Assembly (NCBI GenBank): GCA_013360215.1
Contig: JABWCP010000022.1
Location: 1-61,942, forward strand
Source of the DNA: a bacterium
Lineage (GTDB): Bacteria > CLD3 > SB21
Length of the DNA: 61,942 bases
Direction of reading: 5' to 3'
The notes below the pieces were generated by a model. It made no database searches. It saw only the letters and a program-made list of their open reading frames with translations, and was not told the origin of the DNA. The translations under genes were made by a program, and so were the position numbers. This document shows, piece after piece, positions 1 through 7,475 of this stretch. The stretch's first letter is position 1. Every line of letters begins with the position of its first letter.

Positions 1-1505
1 GTTAACACACTCAGCGTATCATAACGCAAACCCCCGTTATTCGCCTGGCTGCGAAGCACCGCAAACGAAGTGTCACCCAAAGCCACCGTTATAAGACCGG
101 TTTGATCATGAAAACCGGCGGAATCTGCAGAAATATAACCACTGCTTACACGGCGACCATGAAACGAAACACTATCGGATCCGCTTGTTGAGCCTGCTAA
201 AAAACCCATCACGCCGGAACTTGACCAAGTGACTTTAACGCGGCGCAAAAAATTGCCGTTCCGATCATAACCATATGCAAAAACACGTAGCGAATCATCA
301 GCCGAAATCGTGGTATCGACAGCAAGCCCTGACGGTTCTTGGTTGTACCATTTGACAGATAGGGTGTATAGCGTGTCTGGAATTACTGAAACCGTAGGGC
401 TTCCGCTAACCGACAATCGCGCCGCACTGACCAAAGGCGCAAGTACCGATGAAGGAAAACTGACATTACCTAGAATATTTTCAGCATCAACGGTGAATGT
501 AACTTTGATAGAGTCTCTGATTCCAAATACATTGGTACGAACGCTGATCGAATCATTCGTTGTATTATAACTCCATGTGGCGAAGTCATACGATGAAAGG
601 CCAAGCGCCGACGGCCGTGAGGACGAATTGATGAAGAACTTGGATGAGCCGTCGACGGATATATCCGTTACTGTGGCTGATTTAGAAGTAAACGGATTGC
701 GAATTAACACCGAATCTATTCGCGCAAGAGAATCTGTTGACCCATTCACATAAATCGAATACGTAAACGAATTCAACGATGTATTGGTTCGAACGCTTGA
801 CGGAGAAATCGTAGCACTCGCTGTAGCAGATGAGTTAGTGTGAAACAAAATAGCCAAGCCATCCTCTAAAGAAGCCGAATTAAAACTGTACTGCGAAGCC
901 GTGCCATTTGAACTGTCAACACCTACAGATACTGTAGCGCCTGTAGCGGTACCAAGTGTCTGATACTGAAATTTTATTAAATTTGTTGTTTCATATAGAA
1001 TAGCTTGAAACGTTATTACACTTCCTCCAGATAGAAAATTAGACCATGTAACAACAAATTGTCGATTAGGCGAAGTTCCTTGGGTTTGATAATGTATCCT
1101 CGTTGCAACGGGATTAGTAGTAATTAGATCCCAGTACGGCGCTATAACACTATCGGGCCCACCTGCGAGAGTAAGATCGTTATTAGCACTGAAGTCCGTA
1201 CCTAATAAGTCCTGAAAACTGAGGAAACCGCGAGAACTAATGTCGACCTGAGAGTAGGTGTTCCCGTAAAAAACAAAATTGAATCCGATATTGACCAAAC
1301 CTGTGGTTGAGCCCGTCGTCGGAGTGATTACAGAGCCGGCTGATGCGTCTACCCACTGATATGTAGCGTAAGGCGCAGCGGTTGAAGTTTTGCTGTCCGT
1401 CCACATATAGGCACGGTTTGAACCACCCTGTCCCGCTGACACAACAAACGAGAAAAAAGAGAATACTAAAAAACTATATTTGGTTGTACGTATCAAGGAA
1501 TGCAT
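1..1505 (-). CDS. Secreted Ig-like/beta-sandwich surface protein, 3' end outside window
   Basis: The minus strand from an ATG at 1505 stays open for about 500 codons to the window edge, so the C-terminus is missing. The first ~24 residues form a signal peptide (hydrophobic run, cleavage near VVSAGQ). Residues ~50-230 resemble the beta-sandwich seen near the N-terminus of many FCB surface proteins, with a GF.SF-type strand (SSRGFLSFQDL) and aromatic-rich strands. The rest is Ser/Thr/Asn-rich, beta-predicted and Ig-like, as in exported adhesins or enzyme scaffolds. The ATG overlaps the stop of the upstream gene (TGATG), which implies translational coupling. No catalytic motif is visible, so function is unknown. 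Plus-strand open frames here are shadows. Confidence 0.8.
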   Translation of the reverse strand, partial: MHSLIRTTKYSFLVFSFFSFVVSAGQGGSNRAYMWTDSKTSTAAPYATYQWVDASAGSVITPTTGSTTGLVNIGFNFVFYGNTYSQVDISSRGFLSFQDLLGTDFSANNDLTLAGGPDSVIAPYWDLITTNPVATRIHYQTQGTSPNRQFVVTWSNFLSGGSVITFQAILYETTNLIKFQYQTLGTATGATVSVGVDSSNGTASQYSFNSASLEDGLAILFHTNSSATASATISPSSVRTNTSLNSFTYSIYVNGSTDSLARIDSVLIRNPFTSKSATVTDISVDGSSKFFINSSSRPSALGLSSYDFATWSYNTTNDSISVRTNVFGIRDSIKVTFTVDAENILGNVSFPSSVLAPLVSAARLSVSGSPTVSVIPDTLYTLSVKWYNQEPSGLAVDTTISADDSLRVFAYGYDRNGNFLRRVKVTWSSSGVMGFLAGSTSGSDSVSFHGRRVSSGYISADSAGFHDQTGLITVALGDTSFAVLRSQANNGGLRYDTLSVL

Positions 1506-2023
1506 CAAGGCGCGTCAGCTTTAACTTTAATTGTTTGCGAATTGGTTAATTTCACAGGGTTGGAATTATGATCTTTGCGTACGGTAACGTCTAAATTATA
1601 TTTTTTTTCCGGTAGTAATTTTAACGCTTGTGCTGTAGGTACAGCCAATGCTAATTTAACGATAAGTTTATCGCCTGATTTTAAAACATCATTAAATTCG
1701 ATCTTAGCTCGTTTATCAACAATCTGAACAAAAACCGTACCCGAAACTTTTTTTTCGAATAACGCCTGATTTGTAGTCATCCACAGGGGAACGGCATTGT
1801 GCTCGATTGAAACAATTCGAATTTCTTCGTTCAGCACATTTCCAATCTCAATGATTTTACCAACTCCATTTTGAATTGAAATAGTCAATTTCGATTCCGC
1901 ACTCTCTCCTTCGGTCCATTCGATTTGATCTATAACATAACTTCCACTTTGTGAATACACACTAAGCGGAATAATCCAACTAAAAACAAAAATCAGAAGT
2001 GAAAAATGGAAAAATGACTTCAT
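1505..2023 (-). CDS. Secreted protein of unknown function
   Basis: 172 residues beginning with a clear signal peptide (MKSFFHFSLLIFVFSWIIP..., cleavage near VYSQS). The mature part is ~145 residues, beta-rich, with alternating hydrophobic strands and no cysteines, like a small Ig-like or cohesin-like module. I recognise no family. Its stop TGA overlaps the ATG of the downstream surface protein, so the two are almost certainly co-translated and probably act together at the cell surface. About 240 bases of gene-free DNA separate it from the terminator of the gene upstream, so its promoter should lie there. Confidence 0.75.
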   Translation of the reverse strand: MKSFFHFSLLIFVFSWIIPLSVYSQSGSYVIDQIEWTEGESAESKLTISIQNGVGKIIEIGNVLNEEIRIVSIEHNAVPLWMTTNQALFEKKVSGTVFVQIVDKRAKIEFNDVLKSGDKLIVKLALAVPTAQALKLLPEKKYNLDVTVRKDHNSNPVKLTNSQTIKVKADAP

Positions 2024-2204
2024 TCTTCTCTCGTTTCGAAAAAAGCAATTAGAAAAATATGAAACACTCTACACTGACTTGATCTGTTGAAATGCAGTAC
2101 AAATCACACGAAAAAGTGTCGAACCGATATATCAAGAAAAAAATAGTAAAAACGCATCGTCTTTGCAAACAAATTCAATAAAATGATAATGATAGACAAA
2201 AATA

Positions 2205-2232
2205 AAGCCGTTGCGATATATCACAGCGGCTT
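2205..2232 (-). terminator. Rho-independent terminator after LOG-family gene
   Basis: Inverted repeat with AAGCCG/CGGCTT outer arms, extended inward with one mismatch. On the minus strand it is followed by TATTTTTG. It lies 35 bases past the stop of the LOG-family gene. Confidence 0.75.
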
Positions 2233-2266
2233 ATAAAAAAGCAATAAAAAACAAGTTCAATTTTTT

Positions 2267-3115
2267 TTATTTTAAATAATAACGTTCCAATTTTTCTTTC
2301 AGGTATTCAAAGGCCTCTTCAGGCTTGTCGGCATACGCAAAAAGCTTCAAGTCCTCCGGACTAATCATGTGATGCTTGGCCATCGCTTCAAAATCAACAA
2401 TCTCATCCCAATACGTTTTACCGTAAATAAGTATCGCTAACGGTTTTTCTATCTTTTTGGTTTGGACTAAAGTCAGTAATTCGAACAATTCGTCTAGCGT
2501 ACCATAACCGCCCGGAAAAACGACAAGTGCTTTAGCAAGGTAGGCAAACCAAAACTTTCTCATAAAAAAATAATGAAATTCAAAATTTAATTCGGGCGAA
2601 ATATAGGGATTGGGAATTTGCTCAAAAGGTAAACTGATATTAAGTCCGATGGTTGGGCCACCGGCCTTTTTTGCTCCTCGATTCGCTGCTTCCATTATAC
2701 CAGGGCCGCCGCCACTGCATACGATAAAACGTTTACCACCGTCCAGTTTGGATGACCATCGTGTCATCATTTCAGCAAGCTTCATAGCGTCGCGGTAATA
2801 CACGGACATATCTAAATCCGATTGGGCCCATTGAAGTTTACGACGAAGAGATGCCGACGGTGTTGATTGATTTTTCGCTTCTTTTTGTAGGGCTTGTAAT
2901 TTGATTTTGGCATCTTTTGGATCTAGGATACGAGCCGAACCGTAAAATACGATCGTATCACGGATCCCATACCTCTTGAAGCGCGCATACGGTTCATGCA
3001 TTTCACTAATAACACGCAAAGTTCGTCCGTCAGGGCTATGCAAAAAAGCACCGTTATCGTATGCTTTGAGCGGAATTCCAGTTTCATCCAAATGCGGCAA
3101 ACGAGATTTGGGCAT
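2267..3115 (-). CDS. LOG-family (TIGR00730-like) nucleotide-binding protein
   Basis: 282 residues. The LOG family has a Rossmann-like fold; characterised members hydrolyse the N-glycosidic bond of nucleoside 5'-monophosphates (cytokinin riboside monophosphate phosphoribohydrolase). Both family signatures are present: GGGPGIMEAANRGA at residues 135-148 and PGGYGTLDEL at 201-210, which contribute phosphate binding and the catalytic Arg/Glu region. The ~55-residue N-terminal extension before the fold is longer than in minimal LOG proteins. It lies 33 bases downstream of the ABC exporter gene on the same strand and is followed by a terminator, so it is the last gene of its operon. The substrate cannot be told from sequence. 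Confidence 0.85.
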   Translation of the reverse strand: MPKSRLPHLDETGIPLKAYDNGAFLHSPDGRTLRVISEMHEPYARFKRYGIRDTIVFYGSARILDPKDAKIKLQALQKEAKNQSTPSASLRRKLQWAQSDLDMSVYYRDAMKLAEMMTRWSSKLDGGKRFIVCSGGGPGIMEAANRGAKKAGGPTIGLNISLPFEQIPNPYISPELNFEFHYFFMRKFWFAYLAKALVVFPGGYGTLDELFELLTLVQTKKIEKPLAILIYGKTYWDEIVDFEAMAKHHMISPEDLKLFAYADKPEEAFEYLKEKLERYYLK

Positions 3116-3148
3116 ATTTTTTCCTAATTTTATGTAGCGGTAGTCTGG

Positions 3149-4939
3149 TCAGATATTGGCTACTTCCGCTTCCAGAAGTTGGCGTTCATACATCACGGCA
3201 TAGGTACCTTTTTGTTCGACTAATTCTTCGTGCGTACCTGTTTCAATAATTGCACCGTCTTTCAATACAATGATACTGTCCGCATGCTTTACCGTTTGAA
3301 TGCGATGACTGACAAGTAATGTTGTACGATCTTCCATTAAGACTTTCAGGCGCTTCAGTATTTCGTCCTCCGTGTGGGTATCCACGCTCGAAAGAGCATC
3401 ATCCAGTATGAGTATTTTAGGCTGGCGAATCACGGCGCGCGCGATGGCCAAGCGCTGTTTTTGTCCTCCCGATAAAGTGATACCGCGTTCTCCTATAATC
3501 GTTTCATACTTTTCCGGAAAATCCTCAATATTGCCTCGTAACTGAGCCGTATCAACGGCCCAAATGACTTGATCCGTCGGCGGATTATCAACGCCAAAAA
3601 CTATGTTTTGATAAATTGTATCGGAAAACAGAAAATTATCTTGTGTAACCATGCCGATATGTTGACGCAAAACAGATACCGGAATCGTATTGATATCACG
3701 ATCGTCAATGAATAGCATTCCGTCCGGAATAGCATACAAACGCGGAATCAGATTGACCAACGTGCTCTTCCCGGAACCTGTCGCGCCGACGATGCCCAAG
3801 GTCATTCCGGGTTGGATGCAAATTGAAATATTTTTCAAAACAGGTATATCGCGATATGAAAAATTAAGATTACGAAATTCTATCTTACCCGCAATGTCAG
3901 AGTGCCCGTTATTTTGACTGTTTTTATCACTGATTGCGGGCTGTTCATCAAATATGGCATTCATTCGTTTCATGGAAGCCGACCCGCGTTGAAAAATATT
4001 AATCACCCATCCGACGGCTACCATCGGCCAGATCAGCATCGCCAGATAAAAATTGAAAGCCGTAAACTCTCCAATGGTCATTACACCGTCTATCACTAAA
4101 CTTCCGCCGTACCACAGCAAAACAGCAACACTCAGCCCGATGGTCAAAATCACGCTGGACATCATGATCCCGCGAATTCGAACCATGGACATATTGAGCT
4201 GAATATACTCATGACTGAGATTTTCAAACTTCTTAATCTCCGTGGCTTCTTGGACAAATGATTTTACTACACGGATACCTGAAAAATTTTCCTGCGCCGC
4301 CGAGCTGATATCGGAAAGTTTTTCCTGAACTTTTTGCGAGCGCGTCATGATCACTCCGGATAATCGACCAACCGCAAACGAAAGTAAGAATAAGGGCAGG
4401 AAAGCCAGTAACGTAAGCATCGGACTGATATGTATCATCATCGGTACGACGTAAATAAACGCTACAATCGTATTGGCGGTGTACATAATGCCGGGTCCAA
4501 GCACTTCGCGTACATTGGCGAGATCGTTGGTCAGGCGGCTCATCAGGTCACCCGTTTTGGCATACTGAAAAAACTGAACGTGTAATTTTTGCAAATGCGA
4601 AAAAAAATCACTACGCAGGTCATACTCGATCTTTCGTGACATGACGATGAGCGTTTGTCGCATCAGATAAAGAAAAATGCCGTGTAACAATTCGACAAAA
4701 AGGTACGCCGCAATGTATGCCACAACGATGGCCACACCAAGTTGTAACTCGACGGAATGGATGATTTGATTGTATAAAGGAAATGTTGAAGGATCCGTGC
4801 CGGGCGCCAATGTGTCAATAGCTTCACGCACCAACTGAGGGCCCGTTGACTGAAATAAATTTTTTAAAATAACCAGCACAAATCCGCTAATCCAATAAAC
4901 GCGGTATTTCCAAAGGTACGGCTTCAGGCGCTTAAACAT
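3149..4939 (-). CDS. ABC exporter, fused membrane and ATPase domains (MsbA/MdlB-like)
   Basis: 596 residues, a half-transporter acting as a dimer in the inner membrane. Six transmembrane helices span residues ~15-310. The ATPase domain has Walker A GATGSGKST at 385-393, signature LSGGQ at 489-493, Walker B ILILDD at 509-514, D-loop SSVD and H-loop His545. All catalytic residues are intact. Relatives export lipids (MsbA) or drugs, and the substrate here is undetermined; the nearby bamD would fit an envelope role but is weak evidence. The start lies 6 bases after the nadD stop, so the genes are cotranscribed. Confidence 0.9.
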   Translation of the reverse strand: MFKRLKPYLWKYRVYWISGFVLVILKNLFQSTGPQLVREAIDTLAPGTDPSTFPLYNQIIHSVELQLGVAIVVAYIAAYLFVELLHGIFLYLMRQTLIVMSRKIEYDLRSDFFSHLQKLHVQFFQYAKTGDLMSRLTNDLANVREVLGPGIMYTANTIVAFIYVVPMMIHISPMLTLLAFLPLFLLSFAVGRLSGVIMTRSQKVQEKLSDISSAAQENFSGIRVVKSFVQEATEIKKFENLSHEYIQLNMSMVRIRGIMMSSVILTIGLSVAVLLWYGGSLVIDGVMTIGEFTAFNFYLAMLIWPMVAVGWVINIFQRGSASMKRMNAIFDEQPAISDKNSQNNGHSDIAGKIEFRNLNFSYRDIPVLKNISICIQPGMTLGIVGATGSGKSTLVNLIPRLYAIPDGMLFIDDRDINTIPVSVLRQHIGMVTQDNFLFSDTIYQNIVFGVDNPPTDQVIWAVDTAQLRGNIEDFPEKYETIIGERGITLSGGQKQRLAIARAVIRQPKILILDDALSSVDTHTEDEILKRLKVLMEDRTTLLVSHRIQTVKHADSIIVLKDGAIIETGTHEELVEQKGTYAVMYERQLLEAEVANI

Positions 4940-4945
4940 AGAATC

Positions 4946-5533
4946 TTATTCTTTGGTATAAAGATTGTTTTTTTTGATATACGATAATACTGCATTCGGT
5001 ACGATATAGCGAACCGATTGATTTCGTAAAAGTCGTTCACGCACCCATGAAGAAGCAATCTCAATCACAGGTTTATCAATACATATCGCTTCTTTTGTGA
5101 ATCGCAATTCGCCTTTATCGAAGTCAAAACCCATACGCGGATATACGACGATTTTAGCAAGTTCAGTCAACCTCTCCGGTGTTTTCCAATTAGGTAGATC
5201 AAGTAACGAATCCGATCCGATCATCAGAAAATATTCGTTTTTAGGATTCTCTTTTCGTAAAAACTCCAACGTATGAACCGTATACGAGAGACCGGATAGT
5301 TTTTCTTCAATGTCAGAGCATTGGAAATACTCATTTTGTTCAATGGCTAAATCCACCATCGTTTTGCGATGATGAAATGAGATTACGTTTTCAGAAGCTT
5401 TATGCGGTGGCCGGGCTGAGGGAATAAATACCACTTTGGACAAACCGAGATGATCGCGAATAATCTCAGCGATGATCAGATGACCTGCGTGGATGGGGTT
5501 AAATGTTCCCCCAAATAAACCGATCTTTTCCAA
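4946..5533 (-). CDS. nadD: Nicotinate-nucleotide adenylyltransferase
   Basis: 195 residues, the usual NadD length. Transfers AMP from ATP to nicotinate mononucleotide to form deamido-NAD in NAD biosynthesis. The N-terminal nucleotidyltransferase motif GTFNPIHAGH (residues 9-18) carries the HxGH active-site element, and SSWVRERL near residue 165 matches the C-terminal ISSTxIR-type nucleotide-binding motif. It lies between bamD (9 bases upstream) and the ABC exporter (6 bases downstream). Confidence 0.95.
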   Translation of the reverse strand: MEKIGLFGGTFNPIHAGHLIIAEIIRDHLGLSKVVFIPSARPPHKASENVISFHHRKTMVDLAIEQNEYFQCSDIEEKLSGLSYTVHTLEFLRKENPKNEYFLMIGSDSLLDLPNWKTPERLTELAKIVVYPRMGFDFDKGELRFTKEAICIDKPVIEIASSWVRERLLRNQSVRYIVPNAVLSYIKKNNLYTKE

Positions 5534-5542
5534 ATGGTGTAT

Positions 5543-6379
5543 TTAATTTGCCGATTTGACAGAAGTGGACTCTTCAGGCTTCACTAATTTAGCCTCTTTG
5601 GCCGCTTTGGCTTGGGCCTTGAGTTCATCCTTCTTTATATCTTCCAGTGTTTCGAGGGCATCCGTTACCCACTCTTTTTCTAACGGGTATTCATCAATGA
5701 ATTTTTTTAATAATATCTGAGCTTTTTGAAATTCCTCGATTTTATAGTTGCAGTATCCTTTCCAATACTTGGCTTGCATAGCATACGGCGAGTCATAATA
5801 ATCGGTAATAACCTGATCATAGTAAACGATGGCGGCTTCAAACTCACTGATTTTACGGTAAATCTGTGCGCTTTCAAAATGTTTACGCGCCAATTTGTCT
5901 TTTACCGATTTATAATGTTTATCCATCTCAGTACGCAGTTCGCTGCGCGGGAACAAATCAATAAAATTCTGAATAGCATTTTGCGCCTGATAGGTAAACT
6001 TCTGATCCAAGGCAAATCCCGGCGAGAGTTCGATATAGCACAACGCTAACTGATACATACTTTTTTCAATAAATTCGCTTTTGGGATAACTTGATACCAT
6101 ACGTTCAAATTCTGACGATGCCGAAACCCAATCTTTTTGACGATAATAGCTTTCAGCCAAATAAAACTGCGCATCGTCGGCGATGTCCGAACCGCTGTAT
6201 TTATAGGTTATCAACGAAAACTGTTCCTGTGCCGAAGTCCAATTTTTTTTATTAAAAAACTTCATCGCGTATTCAAAATGTTCCCGCGATGTCATGTACT
6301 GTGTAACATCTTTTTTGCTGCATCCGGTAGACAGTAAAAACGAACAAGCCATCGCTAAAACAAATATCTTTCTCAACAT
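5543..6379 (-). CDS. bamD: Outer-membrane assembly lipoprotein BamD (YfiO)
   Basis: 278 residues. The lipoprotein signal ends in the lipobox LSTGC, with acylated Cys at about residue 20. It is followed by consecutive TPR-like helical repeats with the BamD pattern (DDAQFYLAESYYRQKDW, then YQLALCY). BamD is a periplasm-facing scaffold of the BAM complex, which folds beta-barrels into the outer membrane; its presence supports a diderm cell. The C-terminus is a charged Lys/Glu/Ala-rich tail. The gene is 9 bases upstream of nadD and 52 bases downstream of the amidotransferase. Confidence 0.88.
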   Translation of the reverse strand: MLRKIFVLAMACSFLLSTGCSKKDVTQYMTSREHFEYAMKFFNKKNWTSAQEQFSLITYKYSGSDIADDAQFYLAESYYRQKDWVSASSEFERMVSSYPKSEFIEKSMYQLALCYIELSPGFALDQKFTYQAQNAIQNFIDLFPRSELRTEMDKHYKSVKDKLARKHFESAQIYRKISEFEAAIVYYDQVITDYYDSPYAMQAKYWKGYCNYKIEEFQKAQILLKKFIDEYPLEKEWVTDALETLEDIKKDELKAQAKAAKEAKLVKPEESTSVKSAN

Positions 6380-6431
6380 GAGATATCCTTTACAAAATGA
6401 TATATATCGTTATGAATAAAATTTCAAAAAA

Positions 6432-7205
6432 TCAAATATCATATAACGCATAGTCACCGTTGCGCGAAACAACGATCATAGTTTCTTCTTTCATTGGCGT
6501 CCATCCGTCATTGTTGTCTAAGGCCTCCGAAGTGACCAGTGTGCCGCCTTGATATGAAGTATAATAACCCAAACTATGCATTACTTTAGTAGCGATCAGG
6601 TAGTCCCGCGTAAGCATCATAAAATTTAATTGCGGTTTTCGCGATGCGTCCGCACGGCGACTGATTTCTCTAAGATCGGCTATGGTATGCTGCAATGCCG
6701 TACGTACGAAATGGATGTCCAGCGTTTGCGCTGGATTATATTTACGAAGATACGTCAGAAAAAGATGCATGGCATATTCGGAATCCGTATTTCCCGTAAT
6801 ATGTCCGCTAAGCGCGGGATCAATTTTGGCTAATGCCGAATCCATAACGTTTTCAATTCCGTAAACCGATCCGTTGTGAGCAAAAATAATGTCCTGATGA
6901 TATATCCAGGGATGTGTATTGACCTTGGATGCACCGCCTACCGATGCCCGGCGTATATGCAACATGACACGTTTGAACGGCCGATGGGCTGTTTCCAAAA
7001 AAAGTTTATCGTTACGGGGCGCCGAAGCTTCCTTTATAACGTGGAATTGTCCATTTTCTTCGAAACCAAATCCCCATCCGTCGTCGTTGGGTTTACAACT
7101 GTCACGATCGCATACGCTTTGCCGGAGAATTCCGTTAGGCGCATCAAGAATTACGTTTTGTAATGATACCGGATTCGGCCCGGCATACCCCATGAGTCTG
7201 CACAT
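6432..7205 (-). CDS. Class II glutamine amidotransferase (YafJ/EgtC-like)
   Basis: 257 residues starting MCRLMGYAG. After Met removal, Cys2 would be the N-terminal nucleophile of an Ntn-type glutaminase. Further motifs fit the domain: HIRRAS near residue 103, NTHPW, and FAHNGSVYG, which lines the glutamine pocket. No synthetase domain is attached, as in YafJ/DUF4261-type stand-alone members, so the ammonia acceptor is unknown. The ATG overlaps the ancestral stop of the upstream large gene (TGATG), so the two were translationally coupled before that gene was frameshifted. Confidence 0.85.
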   Translation of the reverse strand: MCRLMGYAGPNPVSLQNVILDAPNGILRQSVCDRDSCKPNDDGWGFGFEENGQFHVIKEASAPRNDKLFLETAHRPFKRVMLHIRRASVGGASKVNTHPWIYHQDIIFAHNGSVYGIENVMDSALAKIDPALSGHITGNTDSEYAMHLFLTYLRKYNPAQTLDIHFVRTALQHTIADLREISRRADASRKPQLNFMMLTRDYLIATKVMHSLGYYTSYQGGTLVTSEALDNNDGWTPMKEETMIVVSRNGDYALYDI

Positions 7206-7408
7206 CAGTGTTTTATCAATTCAAAACAATGTTTAAGATAGACTTTAAATTTTTCAGAGTTAGCCAAACGATCATATTCAATTTTCAAAATCGTTGCCGG
7301 TTTTTTATTTTGATCAAGTTGATACTGCATTCGTTTAAAGGAATCTAAATATTTTCCTTGCAAAGTTTCAATAAACGGGCGGAACCTATCAGCGTTTTTG
7401 GAATCACC
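7205..7408 (-). pseudogene. Severed C-terminal 67 codons of the large upstream gene
   Basis: These codons continue the reading frame of the gene at 7431-9800 if one copy of the adjacent 34-bp tandem repeat is removed. They encode a helical Lys/Asp-rich segment starting SGDSKNADRFRPF and ending CFELIKH. No plausible start codon or ribosome binding site precedes it in its own frame. The stop overlaps the start of the amidotransferase gene (TGATG), showing that this was the natural end of the intact ~853-residue protein. Confidence 0.8.
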
Positions 7409-7475
7409 CGATAACTGTTGTACGACCCCCTCAATGACCGTCCGATAACTGTTGTACGACCCCCTCAATGACCGT
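7408..7475. repeat. Perfect 34-bp tandem duplication causing a frameshift
   Basis: Copies at 7408-7441 and 7442-7475 are identical. Each encodes TVIEGVVQQLS on the minus strand. Because 34 is not a multiple of three, the second copy shifts the frame and ends the protein after three foreign residues. The perfect identity implies a very recent event or an assembly error. Confidence 0.95.

Noticed and set aside
310-570. 86-codon plus-strand open frame at the left edge
   Set aside because: It lies opposite the signal-peptide-bearing minus-strand gene, has no ribosome binding site, and encodes a low-complexity antisense product.
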